Shown: positions 43,490 through 54,233 of the stretch, piece after piece
How positions within the stretch are numbered: the stretch's first letter is position 1
Layout of the letters: every line of letters starts with the position of its first letter
From: Areca catechu
Taxonomy: Eukaryota; Streptophyta; Magnoliopsida; Arecales; Arecaceae
Assembly (NCBI GenBank): GCA_021397845.1
Contig: CM038047.1
Span: 123,796,112 to 123,860,111 of the forward strand
Direction of reading: 5' to 3'
Length of the DNA: 64,000 nucleotides
Notes under the pieces: generated by a model
Told to the model about the DNA's origin: nothing
The model's database searches: none
What the model saw: the letters and a program-made list of their open reading frames with translations, nothing else
Translations under genes and position numbers: made by a program

Positions 43490-45632
43490 CCCCGAATCCA
43501 GCACCGGCACAAAATTCCAGAGACCGGTTCAAATGAAAGCCCGAAACCCAGTCCGGCATAACAGAACCCAGTTCCAGAACAAAATCCTAGAGTCCATTCC
43601 GGATGAAAGTCCAGAACCCAGTTCCAGTACAACGGAACCCAATTTCGGTATAAAATCCTGGAGTCCAGTCCGTATGAAAGCCCGGAACCCATTTCTGGCA
43701 CAACGGAACAAAGTTCTGATACAACAAAACCAAGTTCCGGTACAACGGAACCCAGTTCCGGTACAACGAAACCAAGTTCTGGTACAACGGAACCCAGTTC
43801 CGGTACAAAATCCTAGAGTCCAGTCCGGATGAAAGCCCAAAACCCAGTTCCAGCACAACGAAACCCAGTTTCGGTATAAAATCCCGTAGTCTAGTCTGGA
43901 TGAAAGCTCGGAACCCAATTTTGGTACAAAATCTGGGAGTCCAGTAGGGATGTAAGCCCGGAACCCAGTTCCAGCACAACAGAACCTAGTTCTGGAACAA
44001 AATCCAGGAGTCCAGTCCGGATGAATGCCCGGAACCTAGTTCCGACACAACGAAACCCAGTTCTGACACAACGAAACCCAGTTCTGGTACAAAATCCCGG
44101 AGTCCAATCCAGATGAAAACCCGAAATCTAGTTTCAGCACAATGGAACCCAGTTCCGGCATAAAATCCTGGAGTCCATTTTGGATGAAAGCCCGGAACCT
44201 AGGTCCAGCACAACGGAACCCAGTTCCGGTATAAAATTTCGTAGTCCAGTTCGAATGAAAGCCCGAAACACAGTTCCGTTACAAAATCCTGGAGTCCAGT
44301 TCGAATGAAAGCCCAGAACCCAGTTCCGGCACAATGGAACCCAGTTCTGGTACAAAATCCCGGAGTCCAGTCTGGATGAAAGCCCGAAACCCAGTTCTGG
44401 CATAACAGAAACCAGTTCCAGTACAAAATCCCGGAGTCCATTCTGAATGAAAGCCAAGAACCCAATTCCGGCATAACAAAATCCAGTTTCGGTACAAAAT
44501 CTCGGAGTCCAGTCCAGATGAAAGCCTGGAACCCATTTCCGATACAACGGAACCCTGTTTCGGCATAACGGAACCTAGTTTTGGTACAAAATCCTGGAGC
44601 CAAGTCCGTATGAAAGCCCGGAATCCTGTTCTGGTGCAACGGAACCCAGTTCAATTATAAAATCCAAGAGTCCAGTCAGGATGAAAGCTCGGAACCCAGT
44701 TCTGGCATTAAAGAACCCAGTTCCGGTTCAAAATCCTGGAGTCCAGTATGGATGAAAGTCCGAAACCCATATCCAGGACAAAAGAACCCAGTTCTAGTAC
44801 AAAATCCGAGAGTCCAATCCCTGGAACCCAGTTCCAGTACAAAATCCCATAGTCTAGTCCGGATGAAAGCCCGGAACCTAGTTCTGTCATAACGGAACCC
44901 AGTTCCGATATAAAATCTCGTAGTACAGTCTGAATGAAAGCTCGGAACCCAGTTCCAGAACAAAATCCCAGAGTCTAGTCCGGATGAAAGCTCGGAGCCT
45001 AGTTCCGGTATAAAATCCTGGAGTCCAGTCCGGATGAAAGCCTGTAACCCAATTTCGGCACAACGGAACCCAGTTTCGATACAAAATCCCGGAGTCCAAT
45101 CCGGATGAAAGCCAGGAACCCAATTCCAGCAAAATTGAACCTAGTTTCGATACAAAATCCTGGAGTCTAGTCCAGATGAAAGCCCGGAACCCAATTCTGG
45201 CATAACGAAACCCAGTTTCGATACAAAATCCCGTAGTCCAGTCCGGATGAAAGCACGTAACCCAGTTCCAGCCCAGAAGAACCCAGTTTCTGTATAAAAT
45301 CACGTAGTCCATTATGGATGAAAGCCCGAAACCTAGTTCTAACATAATGGAACCCAGTTCCGATACAAAATCCCGAAGTCCAGTCCGGATGAAAGCTCAG
45401 AACCCAGTTTTGGCACAATGGAACCCAGTTTCGGTATAAAATCTCAGAGTCCAGTCCCGATGAAAGACCGAAACACAGTTCTGGCACAACAGAACCCAGT
45501 TCTAGTACAAAATCCCAGAATCCAGTCTGGATGAAAGCCCGGAACCTAGTTTTGGCACAACGGAACCTAGTTTCAGTACAAAATCCTGGAGTCCGGTTTG
45601 GATGAAAGGTCGGAACCCAGTTTTGGCGCAAC
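43490..45632 (+). repeat. 71-base satellite-like array in element F
   Basis: About 30 degenerate units have a 71-base period (for example TACAAAATCC at 44351 and 44422, with the next TACAAAAT at 44493). Each has a GAGTCCAGTCCGGATGAAAGC core and a CCCAGTTCCGG motif. A 20-base sub-repeat (CAGTTCCGGTACAACGGAA) is expanded locally at 43730-43810. The minus strand is nearly free of stops in all three frames. Arrays of this kind occur inside Tat/Ogre elements and can seed genomic satellites; that link is inferred. Confidence 0.9.
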
Positions 45633-46313
45633 AGCCCGAAATACCCAGCACCAAAAGCTCGATATCCTGGCCCATAAAGACTGGAAACCCCGACACCTAA
45701 AGACTGTAATCCTCGGTACCTAGAGACCGAAAACCCCGGCACTTCAAGGCTGGAAACCCTGGTGCCTCAAAATGGGAAATGCCGAAGGTCCAACAACAAA
45801 AGCCATGAAGCTTCTAAAGCCCTGCATTTAAGTCGCCAAGCTGGAATCAAACTCCTATCCAAGACCGAGCTCCTGCTCCTCGAACCTTCCAGCAACTTCT
45901 ATGCCCTCGTCAAAAGCTTTGAGGAGTACTCTATGTCCAACCATGTGCCCAGTCATGTATGTGTGCACCCAAGTTGTGCACCTCACCAACCTCTTCCTCT
46001 ATGGCACTGCCTTCTATCCGATCAAAGAGGAGTCAGACTGAAGTGCTAGCACCATCATAATACAACTAACCTTCAGTCAAAGTACCTACGGAAAAGTAGG
46101 TATCAGAAACACCACCTTCTATTATGTTTTGCAGGCCACTCCCTGTTCACAAAAAGGATAACTGGACTCAATGCCTTCATCTAGGATCTTAAAACACCAA
46201 CAACTAACCTCCAGTAAGTTTAGTGACTTCTTGCAACCAGTACAGGGCCTGCTAAGGTGCGGAGCCGAATGGATAATGGTACTCCCTTTATCCAAAGTGT
46301 TGATGTTTTGGAC
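45633..46313 (+). other. Element F interior, 3' part
   Basis: It begins with about four copies of an approximately 29-base motif (GACTGGAAACCCCG-type, 45650-45775). The rest has one 95-codon ORF (45762-46049) that I do not recognise and regard as incidental. No RNase H or integrase is visible. Confidence 0.55.
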
Positions 46314-46331
46314 TCAAGGAGTGGGGGCATC
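46314..46331 (+). promoter_or_regulatory. Polypurine tract of element F
   Basis: The purine-rich AAGGAGTGGGGG lies just before the right LTR start TGTTACAG at 46332. Confidence 0.7.
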
Positions 46332-47936
46332 TGTTACAGTAGTAACCAACCCATTCGGCCCTAACACAATAGTGGGTCCACTTGAGGAGATTAGCCCCTG
46401 TGGTGGCCAGGTCGGCACCTCGGCCAGCTAACTTCGGCCATGCCTGGAGCCCAGCTCAACCGGGCCGGCACCTCGACTAGTCGGTAGCTTGGCCAGGCAG
46501 CTCAGCCAGCCCGCTTCAGGCATACATGGGGCCCGACCAGGCATGCGAGGTAGCCTGCCTAGACCCATGAAGCTCCCTAGCTCCGCTCGCCCCAGCCAGG
46601 CACGTCGATGCATGCCCATGCAAGCCTGTATGTGCTCTCCCATGCATGCCCAGCCAGTCCGCCGTCATCCAGTGCGGCAAGCCCACGCGGCAACACCGGC
46701 TCTACCCGATTGCATAAATTCTTGCACGGCTTCCAGTCTGGCATGGCTCCTGATCTGGTGCACCTTTGCCCGCTCCAGCTATGACTACGGGAGAGCAGCC
46801 CAGCTCCGCACTATGGCACGCTTGCTTGGCATGCCCGTGCCTCAAGCCGGCGCGGTCCCAGCTTCGCACCACGGCATGCCTGCCAAGGACACCATTCCCT
46901 AGGTCCTGCTCCTCCAGCTCTACCCTCGGGAGAGCACCCCGACGTCCTGCTCCACCAGCTCTGCCCCGCACAGCTCTGCCCGGCATACCATGCCCCTGCG
47001 TATCGCTCCAGTTCCGCCACCGCACGATCCTACACGCTCATGCATGCATGGTTTCGTGATGCGTGGGTTCGCACCCACATGCATAGAGCCTCGCACCTCA
47101 CATTGATTAGCATGCATGGAAGCCTCTACGGGCCTTCTCTTGGTCTGCATGCCAGCATGGCAGCCTGGAATAGCATCCTAGCTAATTCGGCACTTCAGCA
47201 TTTCAACCCAGCTCAACCACTGGGAGCGTCGCATAGTTCTGTCTCATCCACGTGGGACCGGCACACTGCCCGAGGGGCCCCATCCACCTGGGTCCTATAG
47301 CACGCTGCCTGCAAAGGAGGACTACATTGAAGCTTCCCAAGCCACTATTTATACTAATCAAGAAATAGTGCCCTGCCCAAGGCACTGTACCCCTGCACCA
47401 ACTTCCTGAACCACCTAGAAGAGGAAGGTTCACTAGCCCATCATGGCCTCACAGGCTATCCTAGCCTCACAGGTCTATGTCAAGACTAGCACGCCTCCCC
47501 CGAATGACAAGAGCTGCTCATATACATAAAGATCGGCATGGAGAGGTAAGGGGAGGTAAGAGACAACACACTCTCTTCATTCTTACAGGATATTCAATTT
47601 TTATCACACTCTAGAAGCAGAGAGTCCCCCAAGCTCTTCGCCTTAGAGGTCTTCTATTTCCTTTGATAGTCCCACTGACTTGATCATTGGAGTGTCTTTG
47701 CTAGAATCCCCTACCTAGGTCTCCCCTGTCTTATAGGTCTTCACTCATGAGGGACGATACAGAGAAGATTGCTCCCCACCGGAGAGGCCCACAAGAGGAC
47801 CACAGCATAGCTTCAAGCCCCTTTCATCGCTATGACGACCCCTCCGAGCATGGCAGCTCCACCAGGCCCTGTGGTGGAGGGCATGTTCCCCTTGATCATC
47901 TCAGACTAACGAGCCCGGTGATGCTAGCAGGGATCC
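46332..47936 (+). repeat. Element F right LTR (3' end cut)
   Basis: It starts TGTTACAGTAGTAACC. It carries the empty G site near 47110 and lacks the extra 45-base unit. A TATA-like TATACATAAAG is near 47521. It breaks off at GGGATCC, about 55 bases before the expected end, where J begins. Confidence 0.85.
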
Positions 47937-49059
47937 TGATGCGGGATGACTATAAGATTGCTAAACATGCATGGAAAAATAGTAAAATAATTTTTTTGTG
48001 ATTTTTTTGATTTAGGTTTGTTGGCTAATTACTCGAAGTAAAGTAAAGAACTAGTAGGTATTCAGCAATTCTAGGAATCAACTTGTCGCAGGCAAACTCA
48101 TGCAAACTAATGAAAGATCCAAGACCCAAGAGTTGAGAAACTCCCGGTTTAGGATAGCTTTTCTTCACTAAATCAGATAATAAGAGAAGGAAAGGTTTCC
48201 TACCAGTCAGAGATTGAAATTCAGTAGTAGCAGGGTTCACACACACATGGATCAGAGCCTGGAAGAAGAAGCCCTGTCTTCCTTGAATCTGATGGCTGAT
48301 TTAGGTGGTTCAGGCAGCAAAGAAGGCCTCCTCAGGGGAGGGGAAGCACCTCGAGGATCCTACAAGTGTCAGGGTTAATCAAAACAGCAATTATAAAATA
48401 AGAGAAGTTGTTATGGGTTGAAAGGAATCAGGATTAGGGTGACAAGATGGTTGTTTTAAGCTTGTTGAAGATCTCCTTTCTTGGTGGCCTAGGGCACTCC
48501 TTCTTGGATGTGTGAAGGCTTGGATGACAGTGATTTAGGGTGTGGAAGGATGCTAGGGAAGCAAGGAATTCATCCAAATACAAAAACATAACTTAAAGGA
48601 CCAAAACAAAACACCAACACAAGGTAATAACTCAAAATTTCAGCAAGTTGTATTCATAAGAAAGAGATGCTTACAAGTGAGAGAGGGGTGGGGTATTTAT
48701 AGAGTTCCCATGCCCTCACTAACCATGGTTACTATTGGGATATGCCGGTTCAACTACGAGCTGAACTCCGGTTTAACTGGTCGAAGCCCCTTTTCTCTGG
48801 ACCATGGACTTCGGACCAGGCAAGGGACAGTCCAATTGCAGGCAACCCACTGCTTCCCACCAGACTACAACATCCCAGGGCCAGTCCTACGGACATCTTT
48901 AGCCTTGATTAAAGACCAAATTTCTCATCGACTTTCGAAGACACGTTCTTCAGTCCCTGCCATATACATGATCTCCATCCCCGGGAAGAAATACCAAGTC
49001 TTCGGCCCATGCAAGGGGAAACCCGAAGCCTGGACCATAATCTGGTCCAGAAAGGCAAA
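47937..49059 (-). repeat. J: probable minus-strand LTR (solo or fragment)
   Basis: It begins TGATGCGGG on the plus strand, which is CCCGCATCA at the end of a minus-strand LTR. Minus-strand features include a TATA box CTATAAATACCCC near 48690-48706. The order of AGTTGAGAAACTCCC and CCTACCAGTCAGAGATTG resembles a diverged C-type LTR. No primer site lies at its left, so it is not a 5' LTR; no integrase follows on its right. Its right edge and duplication are not identified; GATCC (47932-47936) is its left flank. Confidence 0.5.
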
Positions 49060-49483
49060 TGTAACAAACGGTTACAATCGACACTCTTCATGCCATGATC
49101 ATGGTGCGCGACTCTTGCTGCCACACCTCCGATCTGGCTAGAACCACTCAATGACAATCCACGATCGCCAATCAAGAGAGAAATAGTCTCCCATGATCAC
49201 CGGAAAAAGAGCGGGTCGCAGGCCGGATGCCTTCTTTTAAATAATGGTAAGAAGGATAGCTCGGGAGGTATGCTCGCATACATTCCCACAGACTCTAAGA
49301 GCTTTTCCTTTCATACTCTCGACACCCTTTTCCATTCTGTGGCTGGGATCCCCCACTGACTTAGGCATCGGAGTGTCCCCCATCGGAACAACTCCGGTAA
49401 GGGACCTATTTTGCAGGTGAACCATGGAGCGGTCCTGCAGTGCAGCAGCTCTGATAGGTCGATTCAGAGACTCCACGCCAACA
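49060..49483 (+). repeat. 5' LTR of element K
   Basis: It is proposed to start TGTAACAAACGGTTACA, an inverted repeat similar to TGTTACAGTAGTAACC of F, and end CCAACA before the primer site. It has the TTTAAATAA TATA-like motif near 49231 and the ACTTAGGCATCGGAGTGTC block near 49363, shared in form with F. At 424 bases it is short. The left edge is less sure than the right. Confidence 0.55.
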
Positions 49484-49485
49484 GA

Positions 49486-49500
49486 TTGGCATGCCAGGAA
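49486..49500 (+). promoter_or_regulatory. Primer-binding site of element K
   Basis: GGCATGCCAGGAA lies just after the LTR and is aligned with the F site TGGCGCACCAGG by position and partial sequence. The tRNA is not assigned. Confidence 0.5.
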
Positions 49501-49534
49501 GAGGGTGCAAGCACTCTTTAGGCTCACTCCTAGT

Positions 49535-50628
49535 TAAGGGGAAGTAAAAATTCTTGATGGCGAGAGGAAAGACCCAAATACCCTCCACAAGCCGAAGTCG
49601 TGCTCCATCCCAGGGGGTGCACCCCCGGGGGAGAACGATGTTGCACCTCCCACAGTTGTTGTAGGGCTGCAGCAGTTCGAAGCTATTGTGAACCAGGTCA
49701 CCAACCTCACGGCCATGGTTCAGGACTTTCAGAGCAGAGCCTTTCCAGCGCGAAATCCACCGGCCGCCTCCAGACATAGCCCTCGATCCCGAAGGAAGAG
49801 AGCCCCATGGGAGGATTCTATGCATCCTTCTTCCCATTCTCGGCCCTCTCCCGAAGGTCAAACTTTGAGATTGCCCAAGTCCGCCAATTCCCCGCAACAA
49901 GGGAAAAGGCCTAAGCAAACTCTCTCATCCTCCTCTGAAGACTCCACTTCTATGGAGAGAGCACCGAAGCAGACTCCCGATTATGATGGGAGATTTAGAG
50001 CCATCGAATCAGAGATGGCAAAGGTGCGAGAACAGAGAATGCAGGATCTTAAGGACCCCGATGACTTGATTATGGGTGATCTATGCCCACCCTACACCGA
50101 CCGTATCAAGGCCGAGGTTATTCCTTGGCACTTCAGGGTTCCCTAGATGGAATCCTACGATGGCACCTCTGACCCCCTTGACCATTTGGGTAGCTTCAAG
50201 GCCCATATGCTGATCCAAGAAGCTTCGAACGCGATGTACTGCTTAACATTCCTGGCAACCTTGAAGAAGTCCACTCGAATGTGGTACTCGAGCCTGCGTC
50301 CAAGTACCATCGACTCTTTCTCCAAGTTAGAAAAATTATTTGTCTTGCATTTCAGGACCTGCCGCAAGACTCCATAGAATATGGACACACTATTCCTCCT
50401 TCACTAGAATGAAGGAGAAAACCTGCAAGACTACATCTCCAGGTTTAATGCGGCTACGCTTGAGATCCCTGATCTCAACGAGCACGTGGCCATGTCAGCA
50501 CTGAAGAAGGGGCTTCGTACTTCCAGGCTTATCTTTTCCCTGGATAAGAAGTTCCCTAAAAGCTACACCGAGCTCCTGTCAAGGGCTCAGAAATATGCTG
50601 ATGCTGAAGAGCAGGTGATAAATCGATG
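49535..50628 (+). pseudogene. gag: Gag of element K, N-terminal and capsid parts
   Basis: The frame is open from about 49535 without a clear ATG and runs to TAG at 50144-50146. It contains a Pro/Ser/Arg-rich segment and ends I-P-W-H-F-R-V-P. The Tat capsid block follows immediately in the same frame: Y-D-G-T-S-D-P-L-D-H-L near 50155, M-W-Y-S-S-L near 50280 and F-S-K-L-E near 50320. TAG at 50375-50377 and further stops follow. Y-I-S-R-F-N (near 50430) and L-K-K-G-L-R are also visible. The gene is dead, but the family assignment is firm. Confidence 0.85.
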
Positions 50629-51140
50629 ACTGATTGAAGGGAAACCCCCCTTCAAAAAAGAAGAATAACAGGAGAGAAGGTCCCCAAACTTCCAATAACA
50701 ATGGAGGCAAATATACAGACCGCCGAAGAAGTCCTCCCAGGCCCAGAGCATTGGGAGGAAGATTCGACTCCTACACCCCCCTCAACCTCCCTCGAGAGAA
50801 GATCCTCATAGAAATAGAGAAGGAGAACTATCTCTAGCTGCCCCGTCCCATGAAGGCCTCCTCTTCCGTAAGGAACAGGAATAAATACTGCCGATTCCAC
50901 CAGGATCACAGCCACAACACACAAGAGTGCATTCAACTGAAGGACGCAATTGAGGATCTCATCAAGAGAGGGAACTTGGGATGGTACATCGGTCGCCAAG
51001 GATGTTGGTCGAAAGCAACTATTCCCCAGCCACCTCCCGAAGAGGTTGAACTACCAAACCAAAGGCCCACCAATGGAGGTGTAGGGATGATACACCAACC
51101 CGCCAACTGGAGAAGGGATGAGGACGAAGCCCCAAAGTGA
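50629..51140 (+). pseudogene. gag: Gag C-terminus of element K
   Basis: A basic Lys/Arg-rich stretch (K-K-N-N-R-R-E-G) lies at 50634-50837. A TAG near 50835 is followed by 50850-51140, with the Tat zinc-binding-like motif Y-C-R-F-H-Q-D-H-S-H-N-T-Q-E-C (near 50885-50930) and the usual following helix I-Q-L-K-D-A-I-E-D-L-I-K-R-G. It ends at a stop before the protease. Confidence 0.83.
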
Positions 51141-51715
51141 CTTAAGGACAACAACTCTATCCTCTTCTCTGACAATGACCTTGCAGGAGTTTGGCTCCCA
51201 CATGATGACCCTCTTGTAATTTCGATCGTAGTGGCCAATTATGATGTACAACAAATCCTTGTTGATAATGGAAGTTCGATTGATGTCTTGATGTACGATG
51301 CATTCTCTAAAATATGTTTGCCTAGACATCAACTGCAAAGATCCCCCATATCGCTCTCTGGTTTCGGGGGCAACCAAGTTTATGCTAAGGGGGAATAGTA
51401 TTGCCTGTAACCCTTGGCACTGAATCTCGACAAAAGATACTGCCGATCAACTTCACGGTGGTCTGGATCCCCTCAGCATACAATATTATTCTGGGGTGGC
51501 CTGCCTTGAACAAGTTCCAGACCGTGACCTCCTCTCATTACCTCTTGGTGCGCTTCCCTACTAGGAACGGTGTCGGAGAAGTCAGAGGAAACCAGAGGAC
51601 AGCACGGTAGTGTCTGATGATTGAAGATAAGCATTTCAAGGATTCGACAACTCCGGATCAGCTGGATCCGAGAGATGCAACCACAAACCTTGGTGAGCCC
51701 ATGGAGAGGACCTTC
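51141..51715 (+). pseudogene. Aspartic protease of element K
   Basis: The sequence reads V-A-N-Y-D-V, then I-L-V-D-N-G-S-S-I-D-V-L near 51253-51290, where D-N-G stands for the D-S/T-G triad as is common in Tat elements. L-S-G-F-G-G follows, then a frameshift near 51395. The fold continues at 51401-51610 with Y-N-I-I-L-G-W-P-A-L-N-K and F-P-T-R-N-G-V-G-E-V-R-G. Insertion of H after GGACCTTC ends it. Confidence 0.85.
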
Positions 51716-53335
51716 TGGTGCGGGCACCAGATTCAGAAGAAGACTTCAGAGCTCCATCTGGATCTCTGATTAACCTTGCCCGAAGAATTAGGGTTTTTGG
51801 TTTGTAATAAGAGTTGACTAGATCAACTTAATTTAGCTTGAGTCTACATTACCTGCATTTTATTTTGTTGAGTCATATTGACTCAGTAATGGACTAGGGT
51901 TTCAACCTGGGATGTTACATTTTCTCCCAAGACCAAGCAAGTGGACACCACACTCCCAGCCACACTCCCAGTCCAGGGGGTGCCATATCTATATCCAGCA
52001 GCCTTTGGTCCCCACTCCATAGATAGCAACTCCCTTCTATCATGCGCCAGATGAGGAGAAGTCCACCAAGAGTCCACAAATCAAGGGGGTGGCCAAGACT
52101 TTCCCAAGAACTCCAAAGCAAAGATGGGAAGAAATTCTCTTGGAAGAGAACTTCAAGGGGGCGCCCACTACCTGCCAAAAACATCCAAAACAAAGATGGG
52201 AAGGACATTGACTTAGGGAGGAAGAAAAGGAGGAGTCCAAAAGAGTTAATCCAGGGAAGGAAAAAAATTTTCTTGAAGATCCAAGCAAGGAGGCGCCATC
52301 TACCTGCCTTTTATAACCCAAATCCAATTTTTTTGGTACCTTGGCCGACCATATATGAATGATTTGCCCTAATTTGTAGATCCCCTCCTTTAGTCCCACA
52401 TGGGAAGATGTGAAACCCTCCTCCCTTGTAAAGTCTTATAAATTAAACCCCTCTTGTAAGTTTAAATCAATGAGATGAATGAAAGAAATTTTTTTTTGAG
52501 CAAACTTGTGTTTTCTCTTTTCCGCACTTGCTTCCAGGTGTTGAGCTCCATGAGGGAGTAAATCCGGGTTCCCCTGGAACCTTGAGGAGGTGAGAGATCT
52601 CCAAAACCCCAAACCCTATGTTAGCCACCCCACTCCCAAACCCTAGCCGCCATCACCCTTCTCTTTCCACCAAGCCCTAGTCTATTCCCCTTCTCACGGC
52701 CACCCTCTCCAAGTCCAGGCCGGCCACCAGCATCCAGCTCCAATCCAGATACTTCAGGTCTACAGCAATTCTAAGAGGAAGTCAGATCGGCCTCCAGGAG
52801 AATCCTGATTTCATCACTTCGGCTTTCAAGTTCTTCAACCTGGTAAATCTTTTCTTGAGTATCTGAATTCCATCACTTGTTCCTCTTCTTTCCCAGATCT
52901 TGAGTCCAGGAGAAGCCGACCAAACCACAAAGCCAGTATTGGAGGATCCATTGCGAAGATAGCCGACTCCGAGGATCCCACAATCTGCTCGAGAGAGTTC
53001 TTCCACCAGAATCCTGAGAAGATCACTGTCTGGTTAGTAAACCGTCTCACCTCTCTATTTCTGTTCTGTTGAAAGTTCAGAGCGAAATCCTAGGTCTGGG
53101 AGTTTCTCAACCCCCAGCGATCCGTTACTTCTGAACTACTATGATAATTTAGTTTCTTCTAAAATGTTCTTTCAATCATTACCTAGTTTCCTTCAACTTA
53201 GTTTAGCTTTACTTTGAGTCAAAGCCAATTTCTGAAAAAAAAAAAATAATAATAATAATATATATATAACAAAAAAAAAAGAATTAATCTTAATTTTACT
53301 TCCGCATATGCTTCTTTGTTCTTTGTTCAGCATCA
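51716..53335 (+). repeat. 5' LTR of element H
   Basis: TGGTGCGGGCACCAG to CAGCATCA. The TATA box TTATAAATTAA is at 52436-52446. An AT-rich end includes (AAT)n/(TA)n at about 53245-53270. It is homologous to LTRs 1-3 of the C-D composite and to the LTR of I. Confidence 0.9.
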
Positions 53336-53339
53336 TTTT

Positions 53340-53351
53340 TGGTATCAGAGC
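53340..53351 (+). promoter_or_regulatory. Primer-binding site of element H
   Basis: TGGTATCAGAGC, four bases after the LTR end. Confidence 0.92.
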
Positions 53352-54233
53352 CCTGTCTAGGGTTTCTGTTTGATTGCCTGTTTGAGTCCCTCTCTTTTTA
53401 CTTTGTCTGCTCGAAGTAGACTCCCCAGGACGTCTGGTCCTAGGAACAAATCGAGGTGCAAACTCCTCTTCCCATTCCATGGGGTGTTCCTAGGGCATGT
53501 AGTGGATCCGTTGGGTTACAACTTCGTAGCAGAAATTGTAAACGGGGAAGTGCTCTGTTTTTAGTCCGTAATTACCCTGTTGCAGGAATTATTTCTCACT
53601 AAAAGTAACTCCAAATTCAGTGATTTTTGTTTTTCCGAAACCAGTATAATTGAAACTAATTTGCATAATTTTCTCATGATTTATTGGTTTCCGTGCAATT
53701 TTTGAAAATTAAATTACTGCACCTCTATTTTTGTGTTCTGCAATCCATTTATTTTTGAGTGTTCATCTCTTAATTCAACTTAAGGGCATTTGAGCATCTA
53801 AGATAAGGGGAGGAGTTGATAACCTCTCCTTAGCCCAAAACCACCACCCCTTCATTCGAACCTAAGCCTTTAATCTAAAATTGATTAGACCTAATTTGCC
53901 CTAGTGGGCTAGGGACATCAACAAGTCGGGTCAAGGCTAGTGTTGAGTCAGTTTGTCTGGTTACTCTGTGTGTGCTTTGTACTCAGTGTCTAGAACGATG
54001 GTTCAGGGATTCCATCCCGAAGGTCTTGTGTGCTGGTTCGCCTACCTGGCCAATCTCTGATTGGTGTCTAGGATTGGCATTCAGGGACCTAACACTCCCG
54101 TTACACCTGCCTGGCTGAGTCCTCAGTTACTACAGGCTAGCTTGCCACTCTGATTGGGCATCTAGTTTGGACTCTAGGTCTAGTGAGCCCGTAGTCATTC
54201 AGTTGAGTCTCATTTTGTGTGTTTGCTTGCATC
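53352..54233 (+). other. Untranslated leader of element H
   Basis: Non-coding. It contains the hairpin TAAGGGGAGG/CCTCTCCTTA (53804-53832), the palindrome CCCTAG-TGGG-CTAGGG (53899-53914) and CCAATC-TCT-GATTGG (54050-54064). All lie in the block shared across elements, which ends at the gag ATG. Confidence 0.75.

Larger units (their letters stand above)
33577..47936 (+). mobile_element. Element F: Tat-like LTR element lacking gag and pol
   Basis: Two long similar LTRs (33577-41448 once G is removed, and 46332-47936) bracket an interior of about 4.9 kb. That interior has a primer site and a polypurine tract but no recognisable Gag, protease, RT or integrase. It holds several tandem arrays (repeats of 71, 50 and about 29 bases, plus an ATGCAAC-rich array). 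Its size and emptiness fit a large non-autonomous derivative of a Tat/Ogre-type gypsy element. The assignment rests on the primer site and the LTR motif ACTNRNTCATCG-AGTGTC shared with K, so the lineage is an inference. Confidence 0.75.
49060..51715 (+). mobile_element. Element K: Tat-lineage gypsy, 5' part
   Basis: K has a short LTR, a TTGGC-type primer site, a Tat-type gag and protease. It is then interrupted at 51715 by element H. The downstream RT, integrase and 3' LTR would lie beyond the H-I pair, outside the window. The gag and protease motifs are characteristic of the Tat group of Ty3/gypsy elements, which lack chromodomains. Confidence 0.82.

Noticed and set aside
43490..45632. Possible CRISPR array or repeat protein
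   Set aside because: Units are contiguous 71-base degenerate repeats without distinct spacers, in a plant retroelement; ORFs shift frame every unit.
45762..46049. 95-codon ORF in F interior as a Gag remnant
   Set aside because: No Gag motif, zinc knuckle or similarity to K Gag could be seen.
48677..49141. 154-codon plus ORF
   Set aside because: It crosses the J LTR and the start of the K LTR, lacks any recognisable domain, and begins in a GTG-type or internal codon context.
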